Positions 45,633 to 55,203 of a DNA stretch of 64,000 nt are shown in pieces. This DNA comes from Corynebacterium pseudotuberculosis. GTDB lineage: Bacteria; Actinomycetota; Actinomycetes; Mycobacteriales; Mycobacteriaceae. The notes beneath the pieces are model-generated. The model was not told the origin of the DNA. It was given only the letters and a program-made list of their open reading frames with translations, and searched no databases. Numbering within the stretch: the stretch's first letter is position 1; each line of letters begins with the position of its first letter. The stretch lies in assembly GCF_002155265.1 (NCBI RefSeq), contig NZ_CP021251.1, positions 124,001 through 188,000 of the forward strand. Direction: 5' to 3'. The translations under genes and the position numbers were made by a program.

Positions 45633-47189
45633 ATGAGAAGTAAGCCCTTTAAAAAAGTAGTTGCCTTGCTCACTGGTATCGATATTGCATTTAGCGCTAA
45701 TACGAGTGTTCAGGCTGAGGAAGTTGGCCCGGATTATCTTGGCTATCTCGATGAAGCCGCGGCTGTGAAAGAGCCTTTTGGTGATGGTCGTTATCAGAAT
45801 CACTCGACTGTTCCGCCACTGGTGGTAAAAGCGACAGACGGTGGGGAAGAAGAGCTAGCTTATTGCTTTAATATAACTAAGCCATACCCTGTATTTAAGG
45901 ATTCTTTCCCGTCTGACACGAGCGACGTGTTCAACAGGGGCATTGGTCTCCGTTATAAGGGTAATTACGGTGTGTCGCTTCAAAGTTTCGCTTCCAGATG
46001 GCGTGGGGAGGGGGCGGATGCTGGTGTACTTAAGGCTGTTTATAACGGACACAGTCATAATGCGGCAGGTTTGAAAGAATCACTCGGTCTGACTGAAGAG
46101 GAATTCCGATACGCGACTCAGCTTGCTGTGTGGTACTGGACGGATAGTGACTCCGGAAGTAAATACCTTATTGGGGCCGGACCAAACTCTAATAAAATTG
46201 GGCAGGCTGTAAAAATTCTCACCGGTCAGGATAAGTCCTCGGTTCAGCTAAAAGAAGTTGACCCGAATCTGGTGACGCTGGTGATTTACAAGCCCTATAG
46301 TCTGGAGGGTGAGTTTGCTAGCTACCAGAATCTTTTGAGTGTTAAGTTTGTGAGCCCCAAGACGGGCGACTCTGTTAATCCTGAAGACCCGACTAAGCCG
46401 GAGCCGAAAGAGCCTGAGAAGCCCAAGGAACCCGAGGCACCTCAAAAAGAGATTGAGCCTAAAACTCCGGAAGAGCCGACACTGAAGACCTCTGCAACTG
46501 ATCAGTCTGATAATGACAAACTGATCTCTGCGACTGGCGGAAAAGTTGTGGACAAGGTTACCTACACTGGCCTCAAGGAAGGCGAGAAGTACCTTGTTGA
46601 GGGCGAGCTTATGGACAAAGAAACAAGTGAATCTACTGGAATCAAAGCAGAAGCTACGTTCACTGCTTCTGGTGCTAATGGAACAGTAGATGTAATTTTT
46701 GATATCGATGCTGCTCAATCTGGCAAGACTCTGGTGGCTTTTGAAAAGCTCTATAAAGCAGAAGATAAAGGCACTGTTGTGGCTAGCCATGAAGATATTA
46801 ACGATAAGGCACAGACTGTAGTAGTTGAAAAAGATGTCCCTGTTGAAAACGAGGATCTTTTCACTCCAGAGGTTCCGGACGATTCTTCTTTCAACTGGAA
46901 GTATCTGATTCCTTTCGCTTTTATTCCTGTTGTTGGTGCTTTGATCTGGGGATCTTCGCAAGGTAGTAGCTCGGCTGCAGCTCAGACAAACCCTGCATAT
47001 GCTGCTCCTGTCGCTCCGGCACCAGCTACTGTTACTACTACGCCGGCACCAAAGCCTGCTCCTGCAGCGGCGACGCCGGTGAAGAAGCAGCTGGCTGCAA
47101 CTGGTGCAAATGTTCTTTGGACATTGTTGGTGGCGCTGGTGTTGGTTGCTGCTGGTGTGTTCCTTGTACGGATGCGTCGCAATAACTAG
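45633..47189 (+). CDS. Thioester-domain (TQXA) and VaFE-repeat sortase-anchored adhesin
   Basis: A 518-residue surface protein. A signal peptide (about residues 1-28) is followed by a thioester domain with Cys78 in AYCFN and the TQXA motif T162-Q163-L-A (YATQLAVWYWTD). These predict an internal Cys-Gln thioester able to bond covalently to host surfaces. After a Pro/Glu/Lys linker (about 250-285) comes a VaFE-type domain (about 290-405; GGKVVDKVTYTGL, LVAFEKLYK), often stabilised by an ester bond. A module DDSSFNWKYLIPFAFIPVVG and a Pro/Ala-rich stretch lead to sorting signal LAATG (487-491), a helix and RMRRNN. ATG 45633 follows TAGGAAA; the upstream in-frame start lacks a signal-like N-terminus. 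Confidence 0.88.
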   Translation: MRSKPFKKVVALLTGIDIAFSANTSVQAEEVGPDYLGYLDEAAAVKEPFGDGRYQNHSTVPPLVVKATDGGEEELAYCFNITKPYPVFKDSFPSDTSDVFNRGIGLRYKGNYGVSLQSFASRWRGEGADAGVLKAVYNGHSHNAAGLKESLGLTEEEFRYATQLAVWYWTDSDSGSKYLIGAGPNSNKIGQAVKILTGQDKSSVQLKEVDPNLVTLVIYKPYSLEGEFASYQNLLSVKFVSPKTGDSVNPEDPTKPEPKEPEKPKEPEAPQKEIEPKTPEEPTLKTSATDQSDNDKLISATGGKVVDKVTYTGLKEGEKYLVEGELMDKETSESTGIKAEATFTASGANGTVDVIFDIDAAQSGKTLVAFEKLYKAEDKGTVVASHEDINDKAQTVVVEKDVPVENEDLFTPEVPDDSSFNWKYLIPFAFIPVVGALIWGSSQGSSSAAAQTNPAYAAPVAPAPATVTTTPAPKPAPAAATPVKKQLAATGANVLWTLLVALVLVAAGVFLVRMRRNN

Positions 47190-47210
47190 TTAAAAACATA
47201 ACTTACGTAG

Positions 47211-47245
47211 AAAGACCTCCCTTGATTCTGAGGGAGGTCTTTTTG
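47211..47245 (+). terminator. Terminator after the TQXA adhesin
   Basis: AAAGACCTCCCT (47211-47222) and AGGGAGGTCTTT (47231-47242) form a perfect 12-bp stem followed by T-rich sequence. Confidence 0.93.
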
Positions 47246-47366
47246 CTTGCTATACATTAGGTGATTGGGTGTTGCGATGGTGCTGTAGCAATGATTGAAC
47301 GCCGATCTGGGGAGTGCGGCCTAAGCAGCAGGTATAAAAAGGCCGGGTGATGCGGGGGTAATTATC

Positions 47367-47381
47367 GTGCAATAATTGCAC
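47367..47381. promoter_or_regulatory. Palindromic operator candidate, copy B
   Basis: GTGCAATAATTGCAC, identical to the core of the palindrome at 45227-45243, lies about 430 bp upstream of the B-repeat adhesin. Confidence 0.7.
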
Positions 47382-47449
47382 AGGGATGTAGGGGATAATA
47401 ATTTGATAACATTTATGAGAATTAATATTTATGCTGGTTAAGTCTCCTT

Positions 47450-47565
47450 TTTCGGGAGGTAAATTTGCAAGTCTGAGTACCTCCGAAAGAGGGGACGGGA
47501 CTCGGGCCTGGGGAGTGTAAGAAAATAAATTTCCCTCTTAGACGCCAGGCTTTTTGTTTTCTATG
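47450..47565 (+). promoter_or_regulatory. Structured leader with terminator-like hairpin (possible regulatory RNA)
   Basis: GGGAGGTA (47455-47462) can pair with TACCTCC (47478-47484), followed by a purine-rich GAAAGAGGGGACGGGACT segment. Then GCCTGG (47506-47511) pairs with CCAGGC (47545-47550) with further pairing inside, followed by T5. It looks like an aptamer or antiterminator followed by an intrinsic terminator, about 230 bp before the adhesin. Further on, ATG 47614 opens a 13-codon frame (MMDKSICELGSFG) behind GAGGA. I cannot assign it to a known riboswitch class. Confidence 0.4.
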
Positions 47566-47798
47566 CCCTTGGCATACGTATAGTCTGGGCTGACCTAAAG
47601 AGGACAGACTTTTATGATGGATAAGAGTATCTGCGAGCTGGGCTCTTTTGGCTAATAAGAAACGCTAAGCGCACTTCACTTCCCCCTTATATTCTGAAAA
47701 CGACAGCCTTAAACACCGTGTGGGTAGCAAGCTGTAAAATTCCTTTTGTATCAATTGTGGGTGCGGCTTAGTCCAGTTAAGCGAGGACGGACTCTTAC

Positions 47799-50700
47799 TT
47801 GAATGAAGTAAGCCCTTTTAACCAGCCTGCCACTAAACGTCTTGGACGCATAGTTTCTGCAGTTGTTACAGCAACAAGCGTCACCTTTAGCGGCTTTCTT
47901 GTTCCTACTGCTTCCGCCGAAGCTGCTAGCGCATATTCCGATAATATTGGGCGCAATGAAATTGGCCCTGAACCCCTGGAAAAACTAAAGCCTGAAATTG
48001 TAGGCGGCGAACAATCGGTGTCTGTGGGGGACTCTGTAACCTACAAATACACTGTAAAAACCGGTTTCCCACAAGATCCGAACAACGTGACCGCACAGCG
48101 ATGGGTCCGTTTGGTGATTACACAGGATCCGAAGGTGCCTTTTACTGAGGAACCAGCAGCTGGGAAGTTTGGTATTCCTGCTGGCGCTGTGGTTACTAAA
48201 ACAGGCGTCAATGAGTGGACTGTTGTGCTGGGGGCTGAGTATGAAGCGTGGCAACATGACGCTACGCAAGCAGCGGAAAGCCATAATAACGGGCTGTTTA
48301 AAGTAAACAACAACATGCATGCGCTTTGGAATGCTGATGCTGCCCTTCGAGCTTCTGCGTGGAACCCGCCTGCTGAGCTTACGATTGCAATTCCTGCAAA
48401 AGTGAATAATGCAGATACTGCCCCCTCTACCGGTTCTCTCACAGTCACATCGGGTCGCCTCGCTGACGTTGCATTAAAAGATGATCTGGCTACTGCAACC
48501 TTTGTCTCCAATGATGGGCAAGGTTCTTGTACATGGGATTCTGTTTATGAAACTAAACTTCTCAAAGAGGACATTGGCTATTGGGTTGAGAATGTCGTAA
48601 TTTCTTCCAACCCTGAGTCGGTCAACGATTATCGGTTACTCCCAATGGCGTATCAAGATATGGGGCGTTATCGTCCGACCCTTACTTCTGGCAAAGTCTT
48701 TGTTGGCGATAAATTAATCGGAGAGGTCAAGCCGGTGACTACCGGAGACCGTAACGCATCAGGTTATCCGATTGGTGAATTGGTTATTACAGAAAATGTT
48801 CCGCCTTTTACCTCGAAGGAATGGTTAAACCCTAAAGAAACAGTGCGTGTGAACTATAGGTTCACTAATCCCTGTGGTTCAAAGGTTACGGCTGAGAGCG
48901 TTAAAAATCCTTCAGGTCTTGTTCCTGCAACTGATCCTTCTGCCACCGGACCGGGGCTTCGTCTTGAACCTGATTACACATATGTTCAAGCCTCCGGCGT
49001 GTATGTCGGACTCATCCGTCCTCCGGAGGATGCTTCGGCCACTGCGCAGTTTGTATTTAATCAGGATGTAGTTTCTCTCGGCGACTACGTATGGTTTGAC
49101 CGCAATGCCGATGGCAAACAAGGAGACGCAACAACCGAACCTGGCGTCGCTGGTGTACAGGTTTCTTTGCTCGATGAAAACGGCAAGGCCTTTAATAAGC
49201 CTGGTACAAGCGAGCCTTACACGGTCATTACGGATGAGTCCGGTAAGTATCTCTTTGAAAAACTCCCCAAGGGCAAATACAAGGTGCAGTTTGATGCATC
49301 AAAGGTGCCTGCAGATAAACTTCCGGCGGGAGTTCCAAGTTTCTCGGACTTCACTACCAAGAATGCAGATAATGGCCAAAATAATGGCACGGATTCTGAT
49401 GTCACTCCAGGGTCGTTAATTTCAACTACGGATGTTGTGGACCTGCAGCAAGACCGTACAGATATTGATGCCGGTTTGATCGCAAAGACTCGGTTCTCTG
49501 TATCTAAGGTTCTTGATGGCACTGATGCTGGTAACCACATTGGGACGACCGCACGTGAACTTCAGGATGGAAAACTCATTGTCGATCACAAGATCACGGT
49601 AAAAAATGAGACTCCTGGCATGCCAGGAAAAGCACCTCAAGTACTGGATCAGCCCCTGAGTGTTCCCGGATTTGAAGTCGAATCTCTTACTGTTGATGGA
49701 AAACCAGCGCAGAAAGAGGAAAAGGGCTATCTGGTTTCTGCTGAAAAAGACTTCACCGCAGATCAAGAACGTCAAGAATATAGCGTAAAGGTCACTTATC
49801 GGCGCACTGCAGATAACGCAGCCACCGGTGCTTTAACCAAGGCAGAGGCCGAGGCTATTGGCGAGTGCTCGGATCAGAGCGATACAACAAAGGGAATAGT
49901 GAACAAGGTTTACCTTGGGAACGAAAACAATGAGGCCGACACAGACGCGGAAAAAGAGAAGAACAACTAGGACTGTGTTCCGGTAAAGGGCACTGATGAG
50001 CCTGTAGGTTCTGTATCTGTCGGCGACTTCGTGTGGGTTGATTCCAATAATGATGGTATTCAGGATGCTGATGAAAAAGGCCTGGCTGGGGTAGAGCTTC
50101 AGATCGTTGATTCTGAGGGCAAACCAGTTAAGGACATCAATGGGGAAGAAGTAAAGAACGTAACCACCGCTGCGGATGGAAAGTACTCCTTTGATAACCT
50201 CCCAACCTTGGAGAAGGGCAAGCACTACACAGTGAAGGTAGTTGCAGTTCCTACTGGTTATGAGCCAACCAAGACTGGTCAAGGTACAGAGGATAATGAT
50301 TCTTCCAAGGACTCGGCGGAGACATATAAAGATCTGTCTGAGAACGGTGCCAAGGACGATTCTCTTGATTTTGGTTTTGTTGAAACAAAGCCTGAGGCCC
50401 CAGGTTCTGTATCTGTCGGCGACTTTGTATGGGTCGATGCTAATGAGAACGGCATCCAAGATGAGGACGAGGAAGGCCTTGATGGGGTCACCCTGAAGAT
50501 CGTCGGTCCAGACGGCGCTCCAGTAACAGACGTCAATGGCAACCCGGTCAAGGATGTCACCACACGTGCGGACGGCAAGTACACCTTCAGCGATCTCCCC
50601 GTGCTAGAGGACGGACAGAAGTATACGGTGAAGCTCGTAGAGGTCCCTGAAGGCTATGAGCCAACTAAGACTGGCCAGGGAACAACAGAAACAGATTCCT

Positions 50701-51134
50701 CTACTGATCAGGCTGAAACTGTTCTGGACCTTACAAAGCCAGGCGCTGAGGATAACTCTTTGGACTTTGGTTTTATTAAAATCCAAGAGCTAGAGATACC
50801 GGATCCGTTCAATGAAGAAGACTCGTCCTTTAACTGGAAGTATCTGATTCCTCTTGCATTAATCCCCGTTATCGGTGCTTTGGCATGGGGATCCTCCCAG
50901 GGCAGTAGCTCTCCTAGTGCTCCGGCAGCGCCAGCTCCCGGTGCTCCTAAAGAGTCCGGGTCGGCTACGTCCCCTGCTACAGCTGCACCACAGAGTCCTG
51001 CGACTACTGCACCAAAGGCCCCTATGAAGAAGCAGCTGGCGGCTACTGGCGCTAGCGTTCTGTACACGTTGCTGATCGCATTGCTACTGGTCGTTGCCGG
51101 TGTTTTCCTTGTAAGGTTGCGTCGTCGCGATTAA
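47799..51134 (+). pseudogene. SdrD-type B-repeat sortase-anchored adhesin interrupted by an in-frame amber codon
   Basis: One frame runs from TTG 47799 to 51134 (1111 codons), broken only by TAG at codon 724 (49968-49970). Upstream: signal peptide to about residue 43, an adhesin-like N-terminal region to about 420, a first B-type domain (VVSLGDYVWFDRNADGKQGD) and a further Ig-like domain. Directly after the TAG the same frame reads DCVPVKG and continues into two more B domains (SVSVGDFVWVDSNNDGIQD and SVSVGDFVWVDANENGIQD). Then come DSSFNWKYLIPLALIPVIG, a Pro/Ala linker and LAATG (1080-1084). A single CAG to TAG change is the simplest explanation. Without read-through the product is an unanchored 723-residue secreted protein. 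Confidence 0.9.
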
Positions 51135-51162
51135 TACTCGACTAGTTATTTAACTAGCATTT

Positions 51163-51205
51163 AATAAGGCGCTATCCACATTGTTGGGTAGCGCCTTATT
51201 TGTGT
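51163..51205 (+). terminator. Terminator after the B-repeat adhesin
   Basis: AATAAGGCGCTA (51163-51174) and TAGCGCCTTATT (51189-51200) form a perfect 12-bp stem; TTGTGT follows. Confidence 0.85.
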
Positions 51206-51285
51206 GTCGTCGTGAGGGAGTAAATGCAGATACAATGCGGTGCATCCGCCATAGATAGACACACGAAGATGAAAGACGGACATTT

Positions 51286-52482
51286 ATGCGCAGGGACACA
51301 GTCCGCACAGCCTCAGAAAAGGAGCCGCTGAGGCGGCATTACCGGTCCCTTATCATGTGGCTGGATTTCCCTAGCGTGAGGCCACGGCGCATGGTGATCT
51401 GGCAGGATTGGGTGGCTGCTGCCGTCCTTTTTATAGTGTCTGCCCTGGTTCGACTCACTTTTTTGTTGTGGATGCGCGGCGACGCCAGCCTTGAGTCTTT
51501 GATCTCTAAGTGGGATGGGCGGATCTATTTGGCTATTGCCAAGTATGGCTATTTTAGTGATGTAGGGGGCGCGCCAGATCCTGAGGTCTATCAGACAAGG
51601 CTCGCATTTTTCCCAGGTTATCCGGGACTGATAGCAGCTGTGCACTCAGTAACGCGATTAAATTATGTGACCAGTGCCCTCGTGATTTCCTACGCGGCAG
51701 GGATCGTAATGACCGCCGGGGTGATGGCGATGGCTGCTCGCATGGGGGCGAACAGGCGGCTGCGCTTGTGTGCTGCGATGCTGGTATTGGGTGCGCCCAT
51801 GAGCACTACGTTCACCATGGTCTATACCGAATCAGTTTTTCTGGCTTGCGCTGTCTGGGCCTTGGTTGCGATGACAGATAAACGCTGGTTACTGGCTGGA
51901 GCATTTACTTTTTGTGCTGGATTCTTCCGGCTGACCGCAGTTGATCTGGTAGCGGCTTTCGCCGTGGTAGTTGCTGTCTATGCGGCTCGTAACTGGCGCG
52001 CGTGGGCCGCCGTTGCTGTGTCTATGCTCCCGTTGGTGAGCTATCTGTTTTATGCGTCGTCTTATACTCGTGATATCGGCGGCTACTTTGGGCTTCAGAC
52101 CAAAGGATGGCACTCTACCTTTGATTTTGGTCGCGCTACTGTGATCTGGGTGAGTACACAGCTGCGTGAAGGCAACAACGTGGGTTATTTGTTGTCGATC
52201 GCGTCTATTGTGGGCGCAATGGGCGCAGTTATTGTGTCTTTTAGGCGTCTCCCTCTGTCGTATTGGCTGTTTGGCGCCGCTGTTACAGCTAACGTTGTGC
52301 TTTCCGACGGCATCATGCATTCACGTCCCCGGCTTTTACTTCCGGCTGTGGTGCTTTTAATTCCCGTTATTTTCCAATTTTCACAGAGGCGTTATGCGCT
52401 ACCCGCAGTGGCAACATGCTGGTTGCTGTTCGGTGCATGGTTTTCTGCATATATGATTGCGGTGTTCGAATGGGCGATTTAA
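51286..52482 (+). CDS. Polytopic membrane protein, GT-C/PIG-V-like mannosyltransferase
   Basis: A 398-residue membrane protein with about ten helices. The loop after helix 1 (LESLISKWDGRIYLAIAKYGY) holds an acidic WDGxxYLxIA motif typical of GT-C glycosyltransferases of the PIG-V-like group, which use polyprenyl-phosphate sugars on the outer face of the membrane. HSRPRLLLPAVVLLIPV near the C-terminus is also characteristic. The acceptor is unknown; lipoglycan, arabinogalactan or protein glycosylation are options. It converges with the DMT transporter gene with no gap. Confidence 0.75.
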   Translation: MRRDTVRTASEKEPLRRHYRSLIMWLDFPSVRPRRMVIWQDWVAAAVLFIVSALVRLTFLLWMRGDASLESLISKWDGRIYLAIAKYGYFSDVGGAPDPEVYQTRLAFFPGYPGLIAAVHSVTRLNYVTSALVISYAAGIVMTAGVMAMAARMGANRRLRLCAAMLVLGAPMSTTFTMVYTESVFLACAVWALVAMTDKRWLLAGAFTFCAGFFRLTAVDLVAAFAVVVAVYAARNWRAWAAVAVSMLPLVSYLFYASSYTRDIGGYFGLQTKGWHSTFDFGRATVIWVSTQLREGNNVGYLLSIASIVGAMGAVIVSFRRLPLSYWLFGAAVTANVVLSDGIMHSRPRLLLPAVVLLIPVIFQFSQRRYALPAVATCWLLFGAWFSAYMIAVFEWAI

Positions 52483-53328
52483 CTATGCACTGCCAACGCC
52501 GCGTCGTGATAGCGCAAACGTAGACAAAATCATGGCTACTAAAGCCAGCGCCATCCATAGCCAGTTAGACCCTGCTACCTGGAATTGCTCGCCCAGCACG
52601 GCATAGCCCAGCGCGAAAGCGACGATGGGTTCCGTAACCGTCATGGCTGGCAGTGAATTTTTCAGTGCACCGGCGTTAAAGGCATACTGCTGCACAACGG
52701 TCCCTAAGATTGCGCCGGCCGCAAGAGAATATCCTTGCCATGTGGTGGCAAGAGCAAAGAAGCCTCCATGGGTGAGAACATCTACGGTGGCCTTAGACAA
52801 GACGGCGACATAGCCATAGATGCCACCGGTGACTATGCCTAAAAGCAGGGCCTTTTCATTTCTAATCTGCTTTTGGGCGTAGCGCTCTAAAGCAAAAAGG
52901 ACGAGGAAACCTATCCCCAGCGCGGGAAGCCAGTGGCCCAGGGGTGGCTGTGGGTCGCCTGCGGAAGGATTTCCTAAAAGTACAAGCACCGCAACAGACA
53001 CTGTGAGTAGTCCCGCCCAGGTTATTTCGTCGAATGCCATGCGTCGGCCGTCGTAATGCGCGGAAAGGGGAAGCGTAAACATCAGGGACAACACGAGGAT
53101 TGGCTGTACCACTAATAATGTGCCAAACCCTAAGGCCGCAATTTGTAGTCCGTAGCCCGACAACGCTGTAAAAATACCCAGCCACCACGCGGGGCGTCGA
53201 ATAGCTTGTAGAAAGGGGGAGCCTTCGGCAGGGGCCTCTTCTGCGATACGATGGCGCACCACTGTGCCCCAGGCGATAGTGAGCGCCGAGGCCAGAGCGA
53301 AGCCCATAGCAAGAAGAGTGCTGTACAT
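52483..53328 (-). CDS. DMT-superfamily (EamA-like) transporter
   Basis: A 281-residue integral membrane protein with about ten helices in two similar halves. Motifs such as GFGTLLVVQPILVLSLMFTLP and SLPAMTVTEPIVAFALGYAVLGEQF are typical of drug/metabolite transporters. Substrate unknown. It is divergent from lysC and ends next to the GT-C-like gene. Confidence 0.85.
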   Translation of the reverse strand: MYSTLLAMGFALASALTIAWGTVVRHRIAEEAPAEGSPFLQAIRRPAWWLGIFTALSGYGLQIAALGFGTLLVVQPILVLSLMFTLPLSAHYDGRRMAFDEITWAGLLTVSVAVLVLLGNPSAGDPQPPLGHWLPALGIGFLVLFALERYAQKQIRNEKALLLGIVTGGIYGYVAVLSKATVDVLTHGGFFALATTWQGYSLAAGAILGTVVQQYAFNAGALKNSLPAMTVTEPIVAFALGYAVLGEQFQVAGSNWLWMALALVAMILSTFALSRRGVGSA

Positions 53329-53391
53329 CGGCTTCTAGCCTATACGGGTTATTGCTAGACAACGCATCACGCGCGGAAAATGGTGCACCTA

Positions 53392-53407
53392 CCCCACACG
53401 CGTGGGG
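53392..53407. promoter_or_regulatory. Inverted repeat in the lysC upstream region
   Basis: CCCCACACGCGTGGGG has perfect 6-bp arms (CCCCAC/GTGGGG). It is about 220 bp before lysC, between the lysC and DMT genes. A likely lysC -10 (TATGAT) lies further downstream near 53556. No other gene is seen in 53329-53630. Confidence 0.35.
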
Positions 53408-53630
53408 AGAATAAACACAAAGTAACGCGGGCGACAGTATTTTTCCCTTTATGATGTGCCGAGAGGGTGTAAAAATATAGGTGGTTTTTCAAAAAATCTT
53501 TGATTGCTTACGCGATCGTGTGGTCTATTTACTGTTGTGCAAAAAATAGACTGTATGATAGTTATTCGCAATCATAAGGTCTTAATCTAGGGGAACATCA
53601 GTACAGATGTCTCCGGGAAGGGCGTTGCCC

Positions 53631-54896
53631 GTGGCACTTGTCGTCCAAAAATATGGCGGTTCTTCGCTGGAAAGCGCGGAAAGAATTCGTCGCGTCGCCG
53701 AGCGGATTGTGGCCACTAAAAAGCAAGGCAACGACGTTGTAGTGGTGTGCTCCGCGATGGGGGATACTACCGACGAGCTGCTTGACCTTGCGGCTCAGGT
53801 AAACCCGGTGCCGCCCGCGCGTGAGATGGATATGTTGCTTACCGCAGGGGAGCGCATCTCTAACGCACTTGTGGCCATGGCTATCGAGTCATTTGGCGCA
53901 AAAGCTCAGTCATTCACAGGCTCGCAAGCGGGTGTAATCACCACAGAACGCCACGGTAATGCCCGTATCGTGGACGTTACTCCGGGGCGAGTACGTGAAG
54001 CTCTGAATGAAGGCAAAATTTGTCTTGTTGCGGGCTTCCAGGGCGTAAACCGCGAGTCTAAGGACGTGACCACTTTGGGCCGTGGTGGTTCGGACACCAC
54101 GGCGGTTGCCCTGGCTGCAGCGCTTAATGCTGACGTATGTGAGATCTATTCAGACGTGGACGGCGTTTATACTGCTGACCCCCGTATTGTTAGCAATGCA
54201 TGCAAGTTGGATCAGCTCTGCTTTGAGGAGATGCTGGAGCTTGCAGCTAATGGCTCAAAAATTCTTGTTCTGCGCAGCGTAGAGTATGCCCGTGCGTTTG
54301 GTGTACCTTTGCGCGTTCGTTCGTCGTATAGCAATGACCCCGGAACTCTCGTTGCCGGATCAATGGAGGATATCCCTGTGGAAGAAGCAGTACTTTCTGG
54401 CGTAGCAACTGACAACTCCGAGGCTAAGATCACGGTCCTGGGCATCCCCGATTCTCCAGGGGCTGCCTCTGTGGTATTCCGTGCCCTTGCAGACGCCGAG
54501 ATCAACATTGATACAGTCCTGCAAAACATCTCTTCCCTGGAAGATAACCGCACGGATATTACTTTCACCTGCCCGCGTGCCGACGGCCCCCACGCCATGG
54601 AATTGCTGCACAATTTGCAGTCGAAGAACGACTGGCAGAACGTGCTTTACGACGATCAAATAGGCAAAGTTTCACTCGTCGGCGCCGGTATGAAATCGCA
54701 CCCAGGCGTTACTGCAGAATTCTGCGAGGCTCTCCGCGACCAGGGGATCAATATTGAATTGATTACTACCTCTGAGATCCGTATCTCTGTGCTGATCCGT
54801 GAAACTGATTTGCCCGCTGCTGCACGAGCGCTCCATGAAAAGTTTGAACTTGGTGGAGATGAAGAGGCTCGGGTGTACGCGGGGACGGGGCGTTAA
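53631..54896 (+). CDS. lysC: Aspartate kinase, alpha subunit
   Basis: A 421-residue aspartokinase, the first enzyme of the lysine, threonine and methionine pathway, feedback-inhibited by lysine plus threonine. The N-terminal kinase has [17 protein letters not shown], the catalytic [16 protein letters not shown] and [14 protein letters not shown]. Two ACT domains follow (about 265-340 and 345-421). GTG 53631 gives the same length as the C. glutamicum enzyme; an in-frame ATG at 53607 is less likely. Unusually, asd does not follow directly: a terminator and a 3.3-kb surface-protein gene lie between. Confidence 0.97.
   Translation: MALVVQKYGGSSLESAERIRRVAERIVATKKQGNDVVVVCSAMGDTTDELLDLAAQVNPVPPAREMDMLLTAGERISNALVAMAIESFGAKAQSFTGSQAGVITTERHGNARIVDVTPGRVREALNEGKICLVAGFQGVNRESKDVTTLGRGGSDTTAVALAAALNADVCEIYSDVDGVYTADPRIVSNACKLDQLCFEEMLELAANGSKILVLRSVEYARAFGVPLRVRSSYSNDPGTLVAGSMEDIPVEEAVLSGVATDNSEAKITVLGIPDSPGAASVVFRALADAEINIDTVLQNISSLEDNRTDITFTCPRADGPHAMELLHNLQSKNDWQNVLYDDQIGKVSLVGAGMKSHPGVTAEFCEALRDQGINIELITTSEIRISVLIRETDLPAAARALHEKFELGGDEEARVYAGTGR
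54378..54896 (+). CDS. Aspartate kinase, beta (regulatory) subunit, nested start
   Basis: In C. glutamicum a second product of lysC starts inside the gene and forms the regulatory beta subunit of the alpha2beta2 enzyme. Here codon 250 is GTG (54378) in the conserved [10 protein letters not shown] context, preceded by GGAGGA (54366-54371). It would give a 172-residue protein with both ACT domains, the same size as in C. glutamicum. Confidence 0.8.
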   Translation: MEEAVLSGVATDNSEAKITVLGIPDSPGAASVVFRALADAEINIDTVLQNISSLEDNRTDITFTCPRADGPHAMELLHNLQSKNDWQNVLYDDQIGKVSLVGAGMKSHPGVTAEFCEALRDQGINIELITTSEIRISVLIRETDLPAAARALHEKFELGGDEEARVYAGTGR

Positions 54897-54926
54897 TTGA
54901 AAAAATAAGAAAATGCTTTGTAAGAG

Positions 54927-54960
54927 ACCCCTTGCGTATGTGGTGCGCAAGGGGTTTTTA
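54927..54960 (+). terminator. Terminator after lysC
   Basis: ACCCCTTGCG (54927-54936) and CGCAAGGGGT (54946-54955) form a perfect 10-bp stem followed by TTTTTA. It separates lysC from downstream genes. Confidence 0.92.
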
Positions 54961-55203
54961 TGTCCCCATCTTTCCTGCGGGAAGTGGCTTTTCTGTGATG
55001 TACATCTCTTTGCAAGCTGGAATTTCTAAGGAAAAAGATAGTAAAAATAAATGTAAAACAATTCTAAGCATTAATAAATCTTGTTATTATTTCTGCTACC
55101 CATTGCCTTCAATGGCCGTGAGAAACTGTTGTTCAGTTAGCTACGGGATATTGAAGGACAATATTTTTATGCGATATCAGTGTTGATCACTTGCCTCAAT
55201 CGT
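54961..55203 (+). other. AT-rich leader of the DUF5979-like adhesin
   Basis: No gene is seen in this stretch. The sequence is much richer in A and T than lysC and holds several A- and T-tracts (about 55029-55095), consistent with a promoter region. The palindrome found upstream of the other two adhesins is not present. Confidence 0.5.

Noticed and set aside
46248..46961. 237-codon ORF antisense to the TQXA adhesin
   Set aside because: Cysteine- and arginine-rich product without domain; shadow frame.
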